The position numbers were made by a program, and so were the translations under genes. From Gammaproteobacteria bacterium (GTDB taxonomy: Bacteria; Pseudomonadota; Gammaproteobacteria; Arenicellales; Arenicellaceae), in NCBI GenBank assembly GCA_013002025.1, contig JABDKW010000042.1, positions 1-64,000 of the forward strand: 64,000 nt of DNA, read 5' to 3'. A model generated the notes under the pieces. That model saw only the letters and a program-made list of their open reading frames with translations. It did no database searches and had not been told where the DNA came from. How positions within the stretch are numbered: position 1 is the stretch's first letter; each line of letters starts with the position of its first letter. Of this stretch, positions 51,530-59,772 are shown one piece after another.

Positions 51530-52321
51530 TTAGTCCGAGTTCGCGACGATAAAATCGCGAATCGCGTGTAATACTTTTTTGGGTGCTTCGATGGGTAACA
51601 TATGTCCGTATTCGGGAAACACTATAATCTTTGCATTAAGGGCTTGCGCCGCCGCTTTACCGGCCTTCATGGGGGTCATTTTGTCCTGTCCGGCCAGAAT
51701 CATTAATGTCGGCGCAGTAATTTTGGCGGCCGCCGCATCACCAGCCTTGTAGTCCGCACAGCACTGTAAATCCACGGCCAGCGGGTTGTCGCTCATAATC
51801 TTGCGGCCCACCGCGATCGGCTGCATGCCGGGGGTAGGGCTGATGCCCAAATGCATTTGCGGCCCGAAACCCCATTGCAGCATCATGTCAGCCGCCGCGG
51901 CGGAAGATTTCTTGGCGGTTTCTATTAATGCCGGGTTGACCGGAATGGCGTTGGCGGTACCGATGCCGGTTAACGAGCGCACCAGCTCGGGGTGTCGCGA
52001 TGCCAGTTCCAGCGCGCTCAAGAAACCCTGGGAATGCGCGACCACGTGCACACTTTTGACGCCACTGGCGGTTAATAAATCCACCAGCCAGTCGGCACTC
52101 ATTTCAATATTAATCAGCGGCTCACCGTGTGAGAGCGAATGGCCCGGGAAATCTGGCGCCAGCACCGAGTAGCCGTTGTAAGCAAACCAACGGGTTTGCA
52201 GCGCCCAGGCTCGGTGATCCATACCACTGCCATGTAGAAATAATACGCTGGGTAGGCCGGCATCAAACGGTTTACCGCCAGTGGCAACGTGGGTCAGGTT
52301 GCCGTTGATATCAAACTTCAT
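51530..52321 (-). CDS. Alpha/beta hydrolase of the dmd operon
   Basis: 263-aa alpha/beta-hydrolase. Oxyanion-loop HGSGMDHRAW, nucleophile elbow VVAHSQGFLSALELA (Ser in A-H-S-Q-G), an acidic residue in LAGQDKMTPMKAGKA and catalytic His in PEYGHMLPIEAPKK. It overlaps the metY stop by ATGA at 52318-52321, which implies translational coupling with metY. Substrate unknown. Possible jobs in this operon are a thioesterase or esterase for a methylthio-acyl intermediate or an O-acyl-homoserine-related function, but none can be shown from sequence. Confidence 0.8.
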   Translation of the reverse strand: MKFDINGNLTHVATGGKPFDAGLPSVLFLHGSGMDHRAWALQTRWFAYNGYSVLAPDFPGHSLSHGEPLINIEMSADWLVDLLTASGVKSVHVVAHSQGFLSALELASRHPELVRSLTGIGTANAIPVNPALIETAKKSSAAAADMMLQWGFGPQMHLGISPTPGMQPIAVGRKIMSDNPLAVDLQCCADYKAGDAAAAKITAPTLMILAGQDKMTPMKAGKAAAQALNAKIIVFPEYGHMLPIEAPKKVLHAIRDFIVANSD

Positions 52322-53637
52322 TTGGTATCTCCGGCGCTGCTGCTGAGCCGTTGCGCGGCCTTAAGCCCCGCTTTAAAGTCATTCTGAATATCACCAATGT
52401 GTTCTATCCCCACCGATACCCGCACTAAATCCTCGGAAATACCGGCCGCTTCCATGGCGCTCGCGTCCAGCCGTGAGTGGGTAGTGCTGCCGGGGTGCAA
52501 TACCAGTGTGCGGGAATCACCCACGTTGGCCAGGTTGGACGCCAGTTGTAGAGCATCAATAAACGCTGCGCCGCCAGCGCGCCCACCCATCACGCCAAAA
52601 CAGATGATGGAGCCCGCACCATCCGGAAACAGATCCTGCGCCAATTGATGGCTGGGGTTGGATTCCAGGTCAGGGTGGTTTACCCAGGTTACCTGCTCCT
52701 GCTGCTGCAACCAATCAACCAGGGCCCGGGTATTGGCCATGTGTTTTTGCATCCGCATGCTCAGCGTTTCCAGGCCCTGCAAAATGAGAAAGGCGTTGTT
52801 AGGGCTCATACAGGCGCCTAGATCACGCATGGATTCAGCGCGAATCTTCATAGCCAAGGCATTGGGCCCAAACTCTTCCCAAAACCGAATGCCATGGAAT
52901 GGTTCATAGGGTTCGGTAAGCTGCGGAAAGCGACCACTGTCACCCCAATCAAAATTACCACCATCAACGATTGCGCCACCAATGGCTGCTCCATGCCCGC
53001 CCATCCATTTGGTTACTGAATGCACTACCACGTTGGCACCCGCCTCAAAGGAACGAGTCAGCGCTGGCGTTGCAAAGGTCGCGTCCACTACCACAGGTAT
53101 TCCGTGCTGGTTCGCGATCTGACTAATCTGCGGTAAATTCGCGACCTCCAGCCCGGGGTTGCCAATGGACTCGCAAAACACCATTTTGGTATTGTCCTGA
53201 ATGGCATCTTCAAGCGCTTGTGCATCGTTGATTGACACAAACGTTGTTTCAATCCCCAGCCGCCTCAATGTGTGTTGTAACAAGGTTGCTGTAGACCCAT
53301 AAATTTGCCCGGACGACACAATATGGTCGCCGGCCGAGCAAAGCGTGATGAAGGTGGTGAACAAGGCACTCATGCCAGAGGCGGTACAGATTGCCCCGCT
53401 GCCACCTTCAAGCGCTGCGATGCGTTGTTCTAACACCGCCACCGTGGGGTTGGAAATTCGGCTGTAGATGTGACCGCCCTGCTCCACATTGAACAACGAG
53501 GAGGCTTCGCTAACGCTGTCAAACACATAGGAAGTAGTTTGATAAATAGGCACGGCACGCGAGCCGTGATCACTCTCGGGCACATAGCCGCTGTGCAATG
53601 CCACAGTATCAGGATGGTAGTAGGAAGATCGACTCAT
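52318..53637 (-). CDS. metY: O-acetylhomoserine sulfhydrylase (methanethiol-using type likely)
   Basis: 439-aa PLP enzyme of the Cys/Met metabolism family, AHS sulfhydrylase branch. The PLP lysine is in HSVTKWMGGHGAAIGGAIVDGG. Other marks are HSGYVPESDHGSRAVPIYQTTSYVF, ALEGGSGAICTASGMSA, NPGLEVANLPQISQIA and GDSRTLVLHPGSTTHSRLDAS. Members make homocysteine from O-acetylhomoserine plus sulfide, or methionine directly from methanethiol. Placement between dmdA and the rest of the DMSP operon makes methanethiol capture the probable role. 37 bp after dmdA and coupled to the hydrolase. Start ATG 53637. Confidence 0.88.
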   Translation of the reverse strand: MSRSSYYHPDTVALHSGYVPESDHGSRAVPIYQTTSYVFDSVSEASSLFNVEQGGHIYSRISNPTVAVLEQRIAALEGGSGAICTASGMSALFTTFITLCSAGDHIVSSGQIYGSTATLLQHTLRRLGIETTFVSINDAQALEDAIQDNTKMVFCESIGNPGLEVANLPQISQIANQHGIPVVVDATFATPALTRSFEAGANVVVHSVTKWMGGHGAAIGGAIVDGGNFDWGDSGRFPQLTEPYEPFHGIRFWEEFGPNALAMKIRAESMRDLGACMSPNNAFLILQGLETLSMRMQKHMANTRALVDWLQQQEQVTWVNHPDLESNPSHQLAQDLFPDGAGSIICFGVMGGRAGGAAFIDALQLASNLANVGDSRTLVLHPGSTTHSRLDASAMEAAGISEDLVRVSVGIEHIGDIQNDFKAGLKAAQRLSSSAGDTK

Positions 53638-53674
53638 AAGAATGTCCGGAGTTTAGCGCGGTGATCTGGCAGCG

Positions 53675-54799
53675 TTATGCTTGCAAATCTTCCGCCGAGA
53701 AAGGCAAGGCGACAATTCTACCCTGCTGCCCGGCTATCTCAACCGTTGCGCGACCCTCATGCCAGGTTTTTTGCACGATACCCATGGCCAAGTGTTTTTT
53801 GTAGCGCGGCGACCAGATTTGGGAGCGCACTTCTCCCACGCATTCATCCCCGTCCAACACATCGAAGCCACCAATATTATTAGCCACGCTGGCAAAATCC
53901 ACCGGCTCGTCAAATAGCATGCCAGCGTGCACCCGCGTTTGCTTGTCGGCCATGGCCCGCAGCGCAGGCAAGCTTAAACTCTCCACATCGGCATCCAGAT
54001 TCAGGAATACCCCGAGACCACATTCAAGCGCATTATCTTCGTCGGTCATATCGCTGCCGTAAGACAGCAGCCCAGCCTCGATACGCTCTAGTCCATTGGG
54101 ACAGCCAGCACGGACATTCAAATCTTCACCGGCAGCGAACAGCGCGTCCCACAATGCTTCGCCCAAATCCCATTGCGGCAGATATATTTCAAAGCCGCCC
54201 TGCTTGCTCCAGCCGGAGCGCGCCACGTACATGTCTACGCCTTCGAAGGCCAACATCTCGCCGCGGAAAAATCGAATCGATTTGACGGCATCGCCAAACA
54301 CTCTGGCAACCAACTCTTCGGCCTTGGGCCCCTGCACCGCCAACGGGCTTACGTCAGGTTCAAACACTTTTACATCCAACACATAGCCCTGCGCCAGACC
54401 CTTGGCCCATAATTTAATATCGCTGTCCGCCAGAGAAATCCACCAGCGATCATCGCTCAACTTGATCACGATGGGGTCATTCAATATCTTGCCTTCTGCG
54501 TCGCACATGGGCGCGTATTTGCCCTGCAATGACTCTTGCTTACTGAGATCACGCGGGGTCATAAGCTGCACCAGACGTGCTGCATCGGGTCCGTTAATCT
54601 CGACCTGCCGTTCCGCAGCAACGTCCCACACTTGCACATGTTCGCAGAGATGCCAATAGTCCGCCTCAACTGACTCAAAAACAGTGGGCAGCAACATATG
54701 GTTATAGACCGTGTAGGCCTTTACGCCAGCGGCTTCCACGCGCCGAGTGAATGGCGTTACCCGGGTTCGCTTGGAGATGCTAAGTATTTTTTCGGACAT
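53675..54799 (-). CDS. dmdA: DMSP demethylase
   Basis: 374-aa GcvT-family demethylase that moves a methyl group from dimethylsulfoniopropionate to tetrahydrofolate, leaving methylmercaptopropionate. The N-terminal block is strongly DmdA-like: TPFTRRVEAAGVKAYTVYNHMLLPTVFESVE, then HVQVWDVAAERQVEINGPDAARLVQLMTPRDLSKQ and DRWWISLADSDIKLWAKGLA. Length fits the family (about 370 aa). Unlike GcvT or DMGDH, it stands alone without a flavin domain. It lies 96 bp downstream of dmdC in the six-gene operon. A GAGGAT site precedes ATG 54799. Other GcvT-like demethylases are the only alternative. Confidence 0.92.
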   Translation of the reverse strand: MSEKILSISKRTRVTPFTRRVEAAGVKAYTVYNHMLLPTVFESVEADYWHLCEHVQVWDVAAERQVEINGPDAARLVQLMTPRDLSKQESLQGKYAPMCDAEGKILNDPIVIKLSDDRWWISLADSDIKLWAKGLAQGYVLDVKVFEPDVSPLAVQGPKAEELVARVFGDAVKSIRFFRGEMLAFEGVDMYVARSGWSKQGGFEIYLPQWDLGEALWDALFAAGEDLNVRAGCPNGLERIEAGLLSYGSDMTDEDNALECGLGVFLNLDADVESLSLPALRAMADKQTRVHAGMLFDEPVDFASVANNIGGFDVLDGDECVGEVRSQIWSPRYKKHLAMGIVQKTWHEGRATVEIAGQQGRIVALPFSAEDLQA

Positions 54800-54895
54800 A
54801 ACTTATCCTCGGTTATCAGGTGTGGATCAGGCCATTGAATGCATTGCTACAGACAGAATAAGCACGGCACACCATCGGTAGTATTTATTAACGAC

Positions 54896-56674
54896 TTAAA
54901 AAGCCTCTTCAGGCAAGCCCATTATTGAGTCACTCCCCGATTCAATTGCCGACGCATGGGTCAGGTATCTCGGTAAAATGTGATCCATATAAAAGGCCGC
55001 AATTATCAGTTTATTGCGAGTGAATGAATTAGACGCATCACGGCCAGCCGCGGCAATCGACGCCACCAACATCTGCCAGCCGCCGCACACCACGCCCATC
55101 ATCATCAGGTAATTAAAGCTGGCACTGCCGGCAAAATAAATATCGCTTTCAGAGTCGGTCAGAATACGAGTTTTAATCTGCTCCAATGCAGTTACCGCCT
55201 CATTCATCTGCCCTGCCATGGTCTGTAATTCTGGCTGGCCTGTCTCATTAGCGGAGGCAATCACCGCCCGCATATCAGTAATCAGGCTATCAACCGCAGC
55301 CCCCTTATCAAGGCGCGTCTTTCGTTCAACCAAATCCATTGCCTGAATGCCGTTGGTACCCTCATAAATAGGCAGAATGCGCGCGTCGCGCAAATACTGC
55401 GCAGCCCCAGTCTCCTCAATAAACCCCATGCCACCGTGCACCTGTACCCCCAACGACGCGACTTCGGGGCCTATTTCGGTACACCAACCTTTGACCACCG
55501 GCGTTAATAATGCAGATCGCGCATCATGCAGCGCCCGCACCGCAGGGTCAGGGTGTTTGTTGCGAAAATCAACACTGGCACAGGCCACATAGGCGACCGC
55601 ACGGCTGGCCTCGGTGAGCGCCCGCATGGTCAGCAGCATTCGGCGTACATCAGGGTGTTTTACGATGTTGCCAATTTCGGTTTCACCCGGCGCTACGCCC
55701 TGCTTGCGTTCCAGAGCATGATCTCGCGCCAGTTGGTAGGCGCGCTCTGCTATCGACACCCCTTGCAGGCCCACCGTCAGGCGGGCATTGTTCATCATGC
55801 TGAACATGCAGGCCAATCCGCGATGCTCCTGACCAACCAGAAAGCCGATCGCGCCCTCATTTTCACCATAACTCATCACACAGGTGGGGCTGCCGTGTAC
55901 GCCCAATTTGTGTTCCACAGACAGCACCTGGAGATCATTGCGTGCGCCCAAAGTTCCATCTTCATTGGCGATAAACTTGGGCACCAGAAACAGCGAAATA
56001 CCCTTAACACCCGGTGGTCCATCAGGCAGGCGAGCCAGCACCAGATGCACCACATTATCGGTCATATCATTTTCGCCCCAGGTGATGTAGATTTTTTGAC
56101 CATAAATTCGATAGTGGTCACCATCCCGCTCTGCGCGCGTGCGCAGTGTCGCCATATCCGACCCTGCCTGCGGCTCGGTCAGATTCATGGTGCCATTCCA
56201 GCGCCCGCTGATCATGTTTGGCAGATAGCGCGTCTTTAATTCGTCACTGGCGTTAACCTCGAGTGCTTCAATCGCGCCCTGACTGAGTAGCGGACAAAGC
56301 CCCCAGGCCATGTTAGCTGCGTGCCACATTTCCTGCACCGGTATCGCCAGCGCAAACGGCAATCCCTGACCACCATAATCCGGGTCGAATTGCAGCGAAC
56401 CCCAGCCAGCGTCGGTAAACTGCTGATACGCGTCTCGAAATCCCGGCGGCGTTGCGACTTCCGCATCGCCGTGCACTTTGACGCCGGCCCGATCGCCGCT
56501 GGCGTTTAATGGTGACAATACATTGGTCGCCAGCTTGCCGGCTTCCTCCAAAATGCTGGCCGCCAGATCAGGCGATAAATCTTCATAACCCGGTAATGCC
56601 GCCAAGGCAGCCAGGTCCAGGTGCTCGTTGAGCACAAAATTCATATCCTCCAGCGGTGCCAGATAATCAGCCAT
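54896..56674 (-). CDS. dmdC: Acyl-CoA dehydrogenase, probable methylmercaptopropionyl-CoA dehydrogenase
   Basis: 592-aa long-form acyl-CoA dehydrogenase with the extra C-terminal domain typical of DmdC and FadE5-like enzymes. N-terminal PLEDMNFVLNE, substrate loop NLTEPQAGSDMATLRTRA, FAD segment YGQKIYITWGENDMTDNVVHLVLAR, catalytic glutamate in ILPIYEGTNGIQAMDLVERK and the C-terminal SASFNYLMMMGVVCGGWQM. In DMSP catabolism it would desaturate methylmercaptopropionyl-CoA to methylthioacryloyl-CoA. First gene of the dmd operon; AAAGGA before ATG 56674. Family members also act on straight-chain acyl-CoAs, so context carries the assignment. Confidence 0.85.
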   Translation of the reverse strand: MADYLAPLEDMNFVLNEHLDLAALAALPGYEDLSPDLAASILEEAGKLATNVLSPLNASGDRAGVKVHGDAEVATPPGFRDAYQQFTDAGWGSLQFDPDYGGQGLPFALAIPVQEMWHAANMAWGLCPLLSQGAIEALEVNASDELKTRYLPNMISGRWNGTMNLTEPQAGSDMATLRTRAERDGDHYRIYGQKIYITWGENDMTDNVVHLVLARLPDGPPGVKGISLFLVPKFIANEDGTLGARNDLQVLSVEHKLGVHGSPTCVMSYGENEGAIGFLVGQEHRGLACMFSMMNNARLTVGLQGVSIAERAYQLARDHALERKQGVAPGETEIGNIVKHPDVRRMLLTMRALTEASRAVAYVACASVDFRNKHPDPAVRALHDARSALLTPVVKGWCTEIGPEVASLGVQVHGGMGFIEETGAAQYLRDARILPIYEGTNGIQAMDLVERKTRLDKGAAVDSLITDMRAVIASANETGQPELQTMAGQMNEAVTALEQIKTRILTDSESDIYFAGSASFNYLMMMGVVCGGWQMLVASIAAAGRDASNSFTRNKLIIAAFYMDHILPRYLTHASAIESGSDSIMGLPEEAF

Positions 56675-56761
56675 GGTTTTTCCTTTGGGGTCTGCAGTTG
56701 GTGATCCGCGCCGGCTTTGAATTTATATTTATTGGTTAACACACCGACGCGTTAGATCGAA

Positions 56762-56790
56762 AAAATATCCCAAGCGCTCTGGCATTGCAA
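56762..56790 (-). promoter_or_regulatory. Candidate sigma70 promoter of the dmd operon
   Basis: On the minus strand TTGCAA (56790-56785), 17-bp spacer, TATTTT (56767-56762); 4 of 6 matches in each box. It would give a leader of about 80 nt before dmdC ATG 56674. Confidence 0.4.
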
Positions 56791-56936
56791 TTCATGCCGC
56801 TCACCTCGACCTAACAAATAATGGGCCTCAGACCCCTATTTCGTTGTGCTATGCATTTTTAGCCTAGTGCTAAAGTTGTAATTCGGTTTCCTCAGCCAAT
56901 GCGCCCCCCAACAAATTAGACCAATGAGTTAGATCT

Positions 56937-58238
56937 ATGAACAGAATAAACTTTCTTCAGGAATTGGTTCCATCACTGCGCATCTCGAACTGGGCACCAC
57001 TGATGTTTGGTCGAAAACCCGCTGCAGACTCGGCAAGTTTGACTGCATTGTGTGAGCTCATCATGCAGTCCGACGGCGAGTACTCGAGCATGGCGCTTGC
57101 CGAGCAATTGCTGGACGCTTTTGAATCAGCCAACGAACAGGAGCAACAGGCATTTTTTACGCTATTGTCAGAGCAATTTGGGCTCGACTGCGGACGCCTG
57201 CAACTTGCTCTGGACGAATATCGGGCGCATCGCTCGGCCGACCACCTTGCTGCGCTCACCCAGGTTGCACAGCCAGTTCGGCGGGAATTATTACGTCGCC
57301 TGAATCAAGTTCCCGCCGGTACACCAAGGCTGGTTAGAATGCGCGAGCAGTTGCAAAAGCACAGCCGACAACAACCTGAGCTGGCCACAATAGATGTCGA
57401 TTTTCGTGCTTCATTTAATGAGTGGTTCAATCGAGGCTTTCTGGTATTGCAGGCAATCGACTGGACAACACCCGCCCACATACTGGAAAAAATTATCGCT
57501 TATGAAGCAGTACATGAGATCAGCAACTGGCGTGAACTCAGGGCACGTCTGCAACCGGCCGACCGATTCTGCTTCGGCTTCTTCCATCCGGCCATGCAGG
57601 ACGAACCCCTGGTGTTTGTGGCGGTGGCGCTGACCCGGGACATCCCTGCCCATTTGCCGCAAATTCTGGGTGATGAACGCGACGTTATCTCGCCTGAAGA
57701 GGCGCAATGCGCGGTGTTTTATTCGATCTCTAATTGCCATCGCGGCCTACAGGGAGTGTCGTTCGGAAACTTCCTGATCAAACATGTGGCCCGACGACTA
57801 TTGCAACAGTTTCCCCAGCTCAAGACCTTTGCCACTTTGTCACCGGCCCCTGGATTTCGGGCCTGGTTGAGCGCCCAGCAAAACGCTAACCAAGAAATCG
57901 CAGAGTTACTGCAGGTCACCAACGATGCCTCGCAAAACATTTTAGAGCAGGCACAACTTGAGTGCCTGCAAAAACAGGCCGCAAGATATTTTCTATCAAC
58001 CAACACCGCTGACGGATACCCGAACGATCCCGTTGCTCGTTTTCATCTGCGCAATGGGGCTCAATTACACAGGCTGAATCCAAATGCCAACTTAACCGAA
58101 AAGGGCATGCAGCAATCGCTGGGCCTGATGGTCAACTATGTTTATGACCTGGATAAGGTTGAACAACTGCACGAACAATACGTGCATGAAAAACGGATTG
58201 CCTGTCACGCTGACATCAAAAACCTGGCTTCGGCTTAG
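56937..58238 (+). CDS. Malonyl-CoA decarboxylase
   Basis: 433-aa MCD family protein converting malonyl-CoA to acetyl-CoA and CO2. The N-terminal helical domain is followed by the catalytic GNAT-like domain: FLVLQAIDWTTPAHILEKIIAYEAVHEI, DRFCFGFFHPAMQDEPLVFVAVALT, SISNCHRGLQGVSFGNFLIK with HVARRLLQQFPQLKTFATLSPAPGF, and the late ADGYPNDPVARFHLRNGAQLHRLNP. It is divergent from the dmd operon and abuts the LysR gene tail-to-tail. It may deal with malonyl-CoA from malonate or from C3 acids; a link to DMSP is not evident. Start ATG 56937. Confidence 0.92.
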   Translation: MNRINFLQELVPSLRISNWAPLMFGRKPAADSASLTALCELIMQSDGEYSSMALAEQLLDAFESANEQEQQAFFTLLSEQFGLDCGRLQLALDEYRAHRSADHLAALTQVAQPVRRELLRRLNQVPAGTPRLVRMREQLQKHSRQQPELATIDVDFRASFNEWFNRGFLVLQAIDWTTPAHILEKIIAYEAVHEISNWRELRARLQPADRFCFGFFHPAMQDEPLVFVAVALTRDIPAHLPQILGDERDVISPEEAQCAVFYSISNCHRGLQGVSFGNFLIKHVARRLLQQFPQLKTFATLSPAPGFRAWLSAQQNANQEIAELLQVTNDASQNILEQAQLECLQKQAARYFLSTNTADGYPNDPVARFHLRNGAQLHRLNPNANLTEKGMQQSLGLMVNYVYDLDKVEQLHEQYVHEKRIACHADIKNLASA

Positions 58239-59147
58239 CTACTCGCCGGTCTGCCGTTCAGCCTGGGCCACCGCAATCAACCAATCCCGAAATTTCGCCG
58301 CGTCAGAGCCAGGATGCGGCCGCTGCGCACAGACCACATAAAACGACTCGTCAGTGGGCATTTGCTCACTGAGCGGCGCACATAAACGGCCCTGCTCAAT
58401 CATTCCACTCACCAGCGAGCTGCGCCCCAAGGCAATCCCCACCCCCTGCTCGGCCAGCCCTAATGCAGCGATCAGGGTATCAAACTGGATGCCGGGGCCG
58501 ATGTTCACCTCATCGCCGAGCACATGGTGTAGCCAGTAATGCCAACCATGCTCATAACCAGCCACATGCAACAACGTGTGTTGCAACAGATCTTCAGGAG
58601 TGCTCAGCGTAGGACCCCGCTCCAGTAGCGTCGGGCTGCATACCGGCAACAAACGGTCCCACGTCAATCGGTCAGCAAAAACATTTGGCCAGTTGCCATC
58701 ACCATAGCGAATTTCTAAATCGATGTTTTCCAGCATTTCATGCTCATCTACCCAGATGCTGCTGGTGAATCGTAGGTCCACCTCTGGTTGCAGCCGCATA
58801 AAAGTATGCAACCTGGGGGCCAACCAGGCCCTGAAAAAAATCAGGCTGGCATGGATATGCAGGCTCTTATGGCCACTAAAACTAAACAGTGCGTCGGTTG
58901 CCGCAATCAGGTCATCAATCGCGTCGCGAACGGATGGCAGATACGCGGCGCCAGCCGAGCTCAGCCGTAAGCCGCTCGGTAAGCGCACGAATAACTCAAC
59001 ATCGAGTTGATGCTCGAGGTTTTTCACATGCTTGCTAACCGCTGCCTGAGTAACACAGAGTTCTTCAGCCGCTTGGGTGAAATTCAGGTGCCGAGCTGCA
59101 GCTTCAAACGATCGCAACCAATTGAGCGGAGGTAATTTTTTGGACAT
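58239..59147 (-). CDS. LysR-family transcriptional regulator (GcvA-like)
   Basis: 302-aa LTTR. Winged HTH at the N-terminus (LNWLRSFEAAARHLNFTQAAEELCVTQAAVSKHVKNLEHQLDVELFVR), then a periplasmic-binding-like effector domain (SLHIHASLIFFRAWLAPRLHTF, DLEIRYGDGNWPNVFADRLTWDRLLPVCSP). The first helices are of the GcvA/AmpR group, which controls glycine cleavage among others. Its target may be the thioesterase gene on the other side of the 95-bp divergent gap or the neighbouring MCD. ATG 59147 gives the standard start; TTG 59183 is rejected. Confidence 0.9.
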   Translation of the reverse strand: MSKKLPPLNWLRSFEAAARHLNFTQAAEELCVTQAAVSKHVKNLEHQLDVELFVRLPSGLRLSSAGAAYLPSVRDAIDDLIAATDALFSFSGHKSLHIHASLIFFRAWLAPRLHTFMRLQPEVDLRFTSSIWVDEHEMLENIDLEIRYGDGNWPNVFADRLTWDRLLPVCSPTLLERGPTLSTPEDLLQHTLLHVAGYEHGWHYWLHHVLGDEVNIGPGIQFDTLIAALGLAEQGVGIALGRSSLVSGMIEQGRLCAPLSEQMPTDESFYVVCAQRPHPGSDAAKFRDWLIAVAQAERQTGE

Positions 59148-59242
59148 TAGACGGGGGATGCTCAGCGTGGCCAGGAGATGCAAAAGCCTTCTTAAATAAT
59201 TCTGCTATAGTGCCCATCATACTAACAAAAGTACCACTGTCT

Positions 59243-59719
59243 ATGAGTTCCGATTGCACCCACAAGCAACCCAACGCCAGCATGTGCTTTATCTGCGGCC
59301 GCGATAACCCATTTGGCCTGCACATGTATTTCTATGATAACCAGACGGATAAGGTGGTAGGTAATATCACACCCGATGAGCGTTATCAGGGCTACCCTGG
59401 AGTCGTGCATGGCGGCATTCTTGCCAGCATCCTTGATGAAGTCATTGGTCGTGTTGCGATGATCGGCGATCACCATCGCTTTATGATGACCGTAACACTA
59501 AAAGTGTCATACCGCCTACCGGTGGAAGTAGGCACCCCACTGCACGCGGTCGGTGAGTTAATCAAGTTACGCGGTCGCATTGGCAAGGCCAGTGGTAAAA
59601 TTTATTTGCCGGATGGCGCGGTGGCCTGTGAAGCGGAAATGACGCTGGCCGACATGCCTGCCGAGATCGCCACTGAAAGCCGTATTCAATCGCTTGGCTG
59701 GCGGGTCGACCCGGATTAG
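59243..59719 (+). CDS. PaaI-like hotdog thioesterase
   Basis: 158-aa single hotdog-fold protein. YQGYPGVVHGGILASILDEVIGRVAMIG is the family's catalytic helix with the H-G-G-I-x-A-x-x-x-D pattern; LKVSYRLPVEVGTPLHAVGELIKLRGRIGKASGKI follows. A CFICGRDNPFGLHMYFYD start, with two cysteines, occurs in some PaaI/YbgC relatives. Predicted to hydrolyse an acyl-CoA thioester of unknown identity. The start is ATG 59243; GTG 59210 is less likely. Confidence 0.83.
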   Translation: MSSDCTHKQPNASMCFICGRDNPFGLHMYFYDNQTDKVVGNITPDERYQGYPGVVHGGILASILDEVIGRVAMIGDHHRFMMTVTLKVSYRLPVEVGTPLHAVGELIKLRGRIGKASGKIYLPDGAVACEAEMTLADMPAEIATESRIQSLGWRVDPD

Positions 59720-59772
59720 TCTGTTCACCCATTCTGGAATTTCTCATCCACCTCTGCCATATCGACCGAGCC

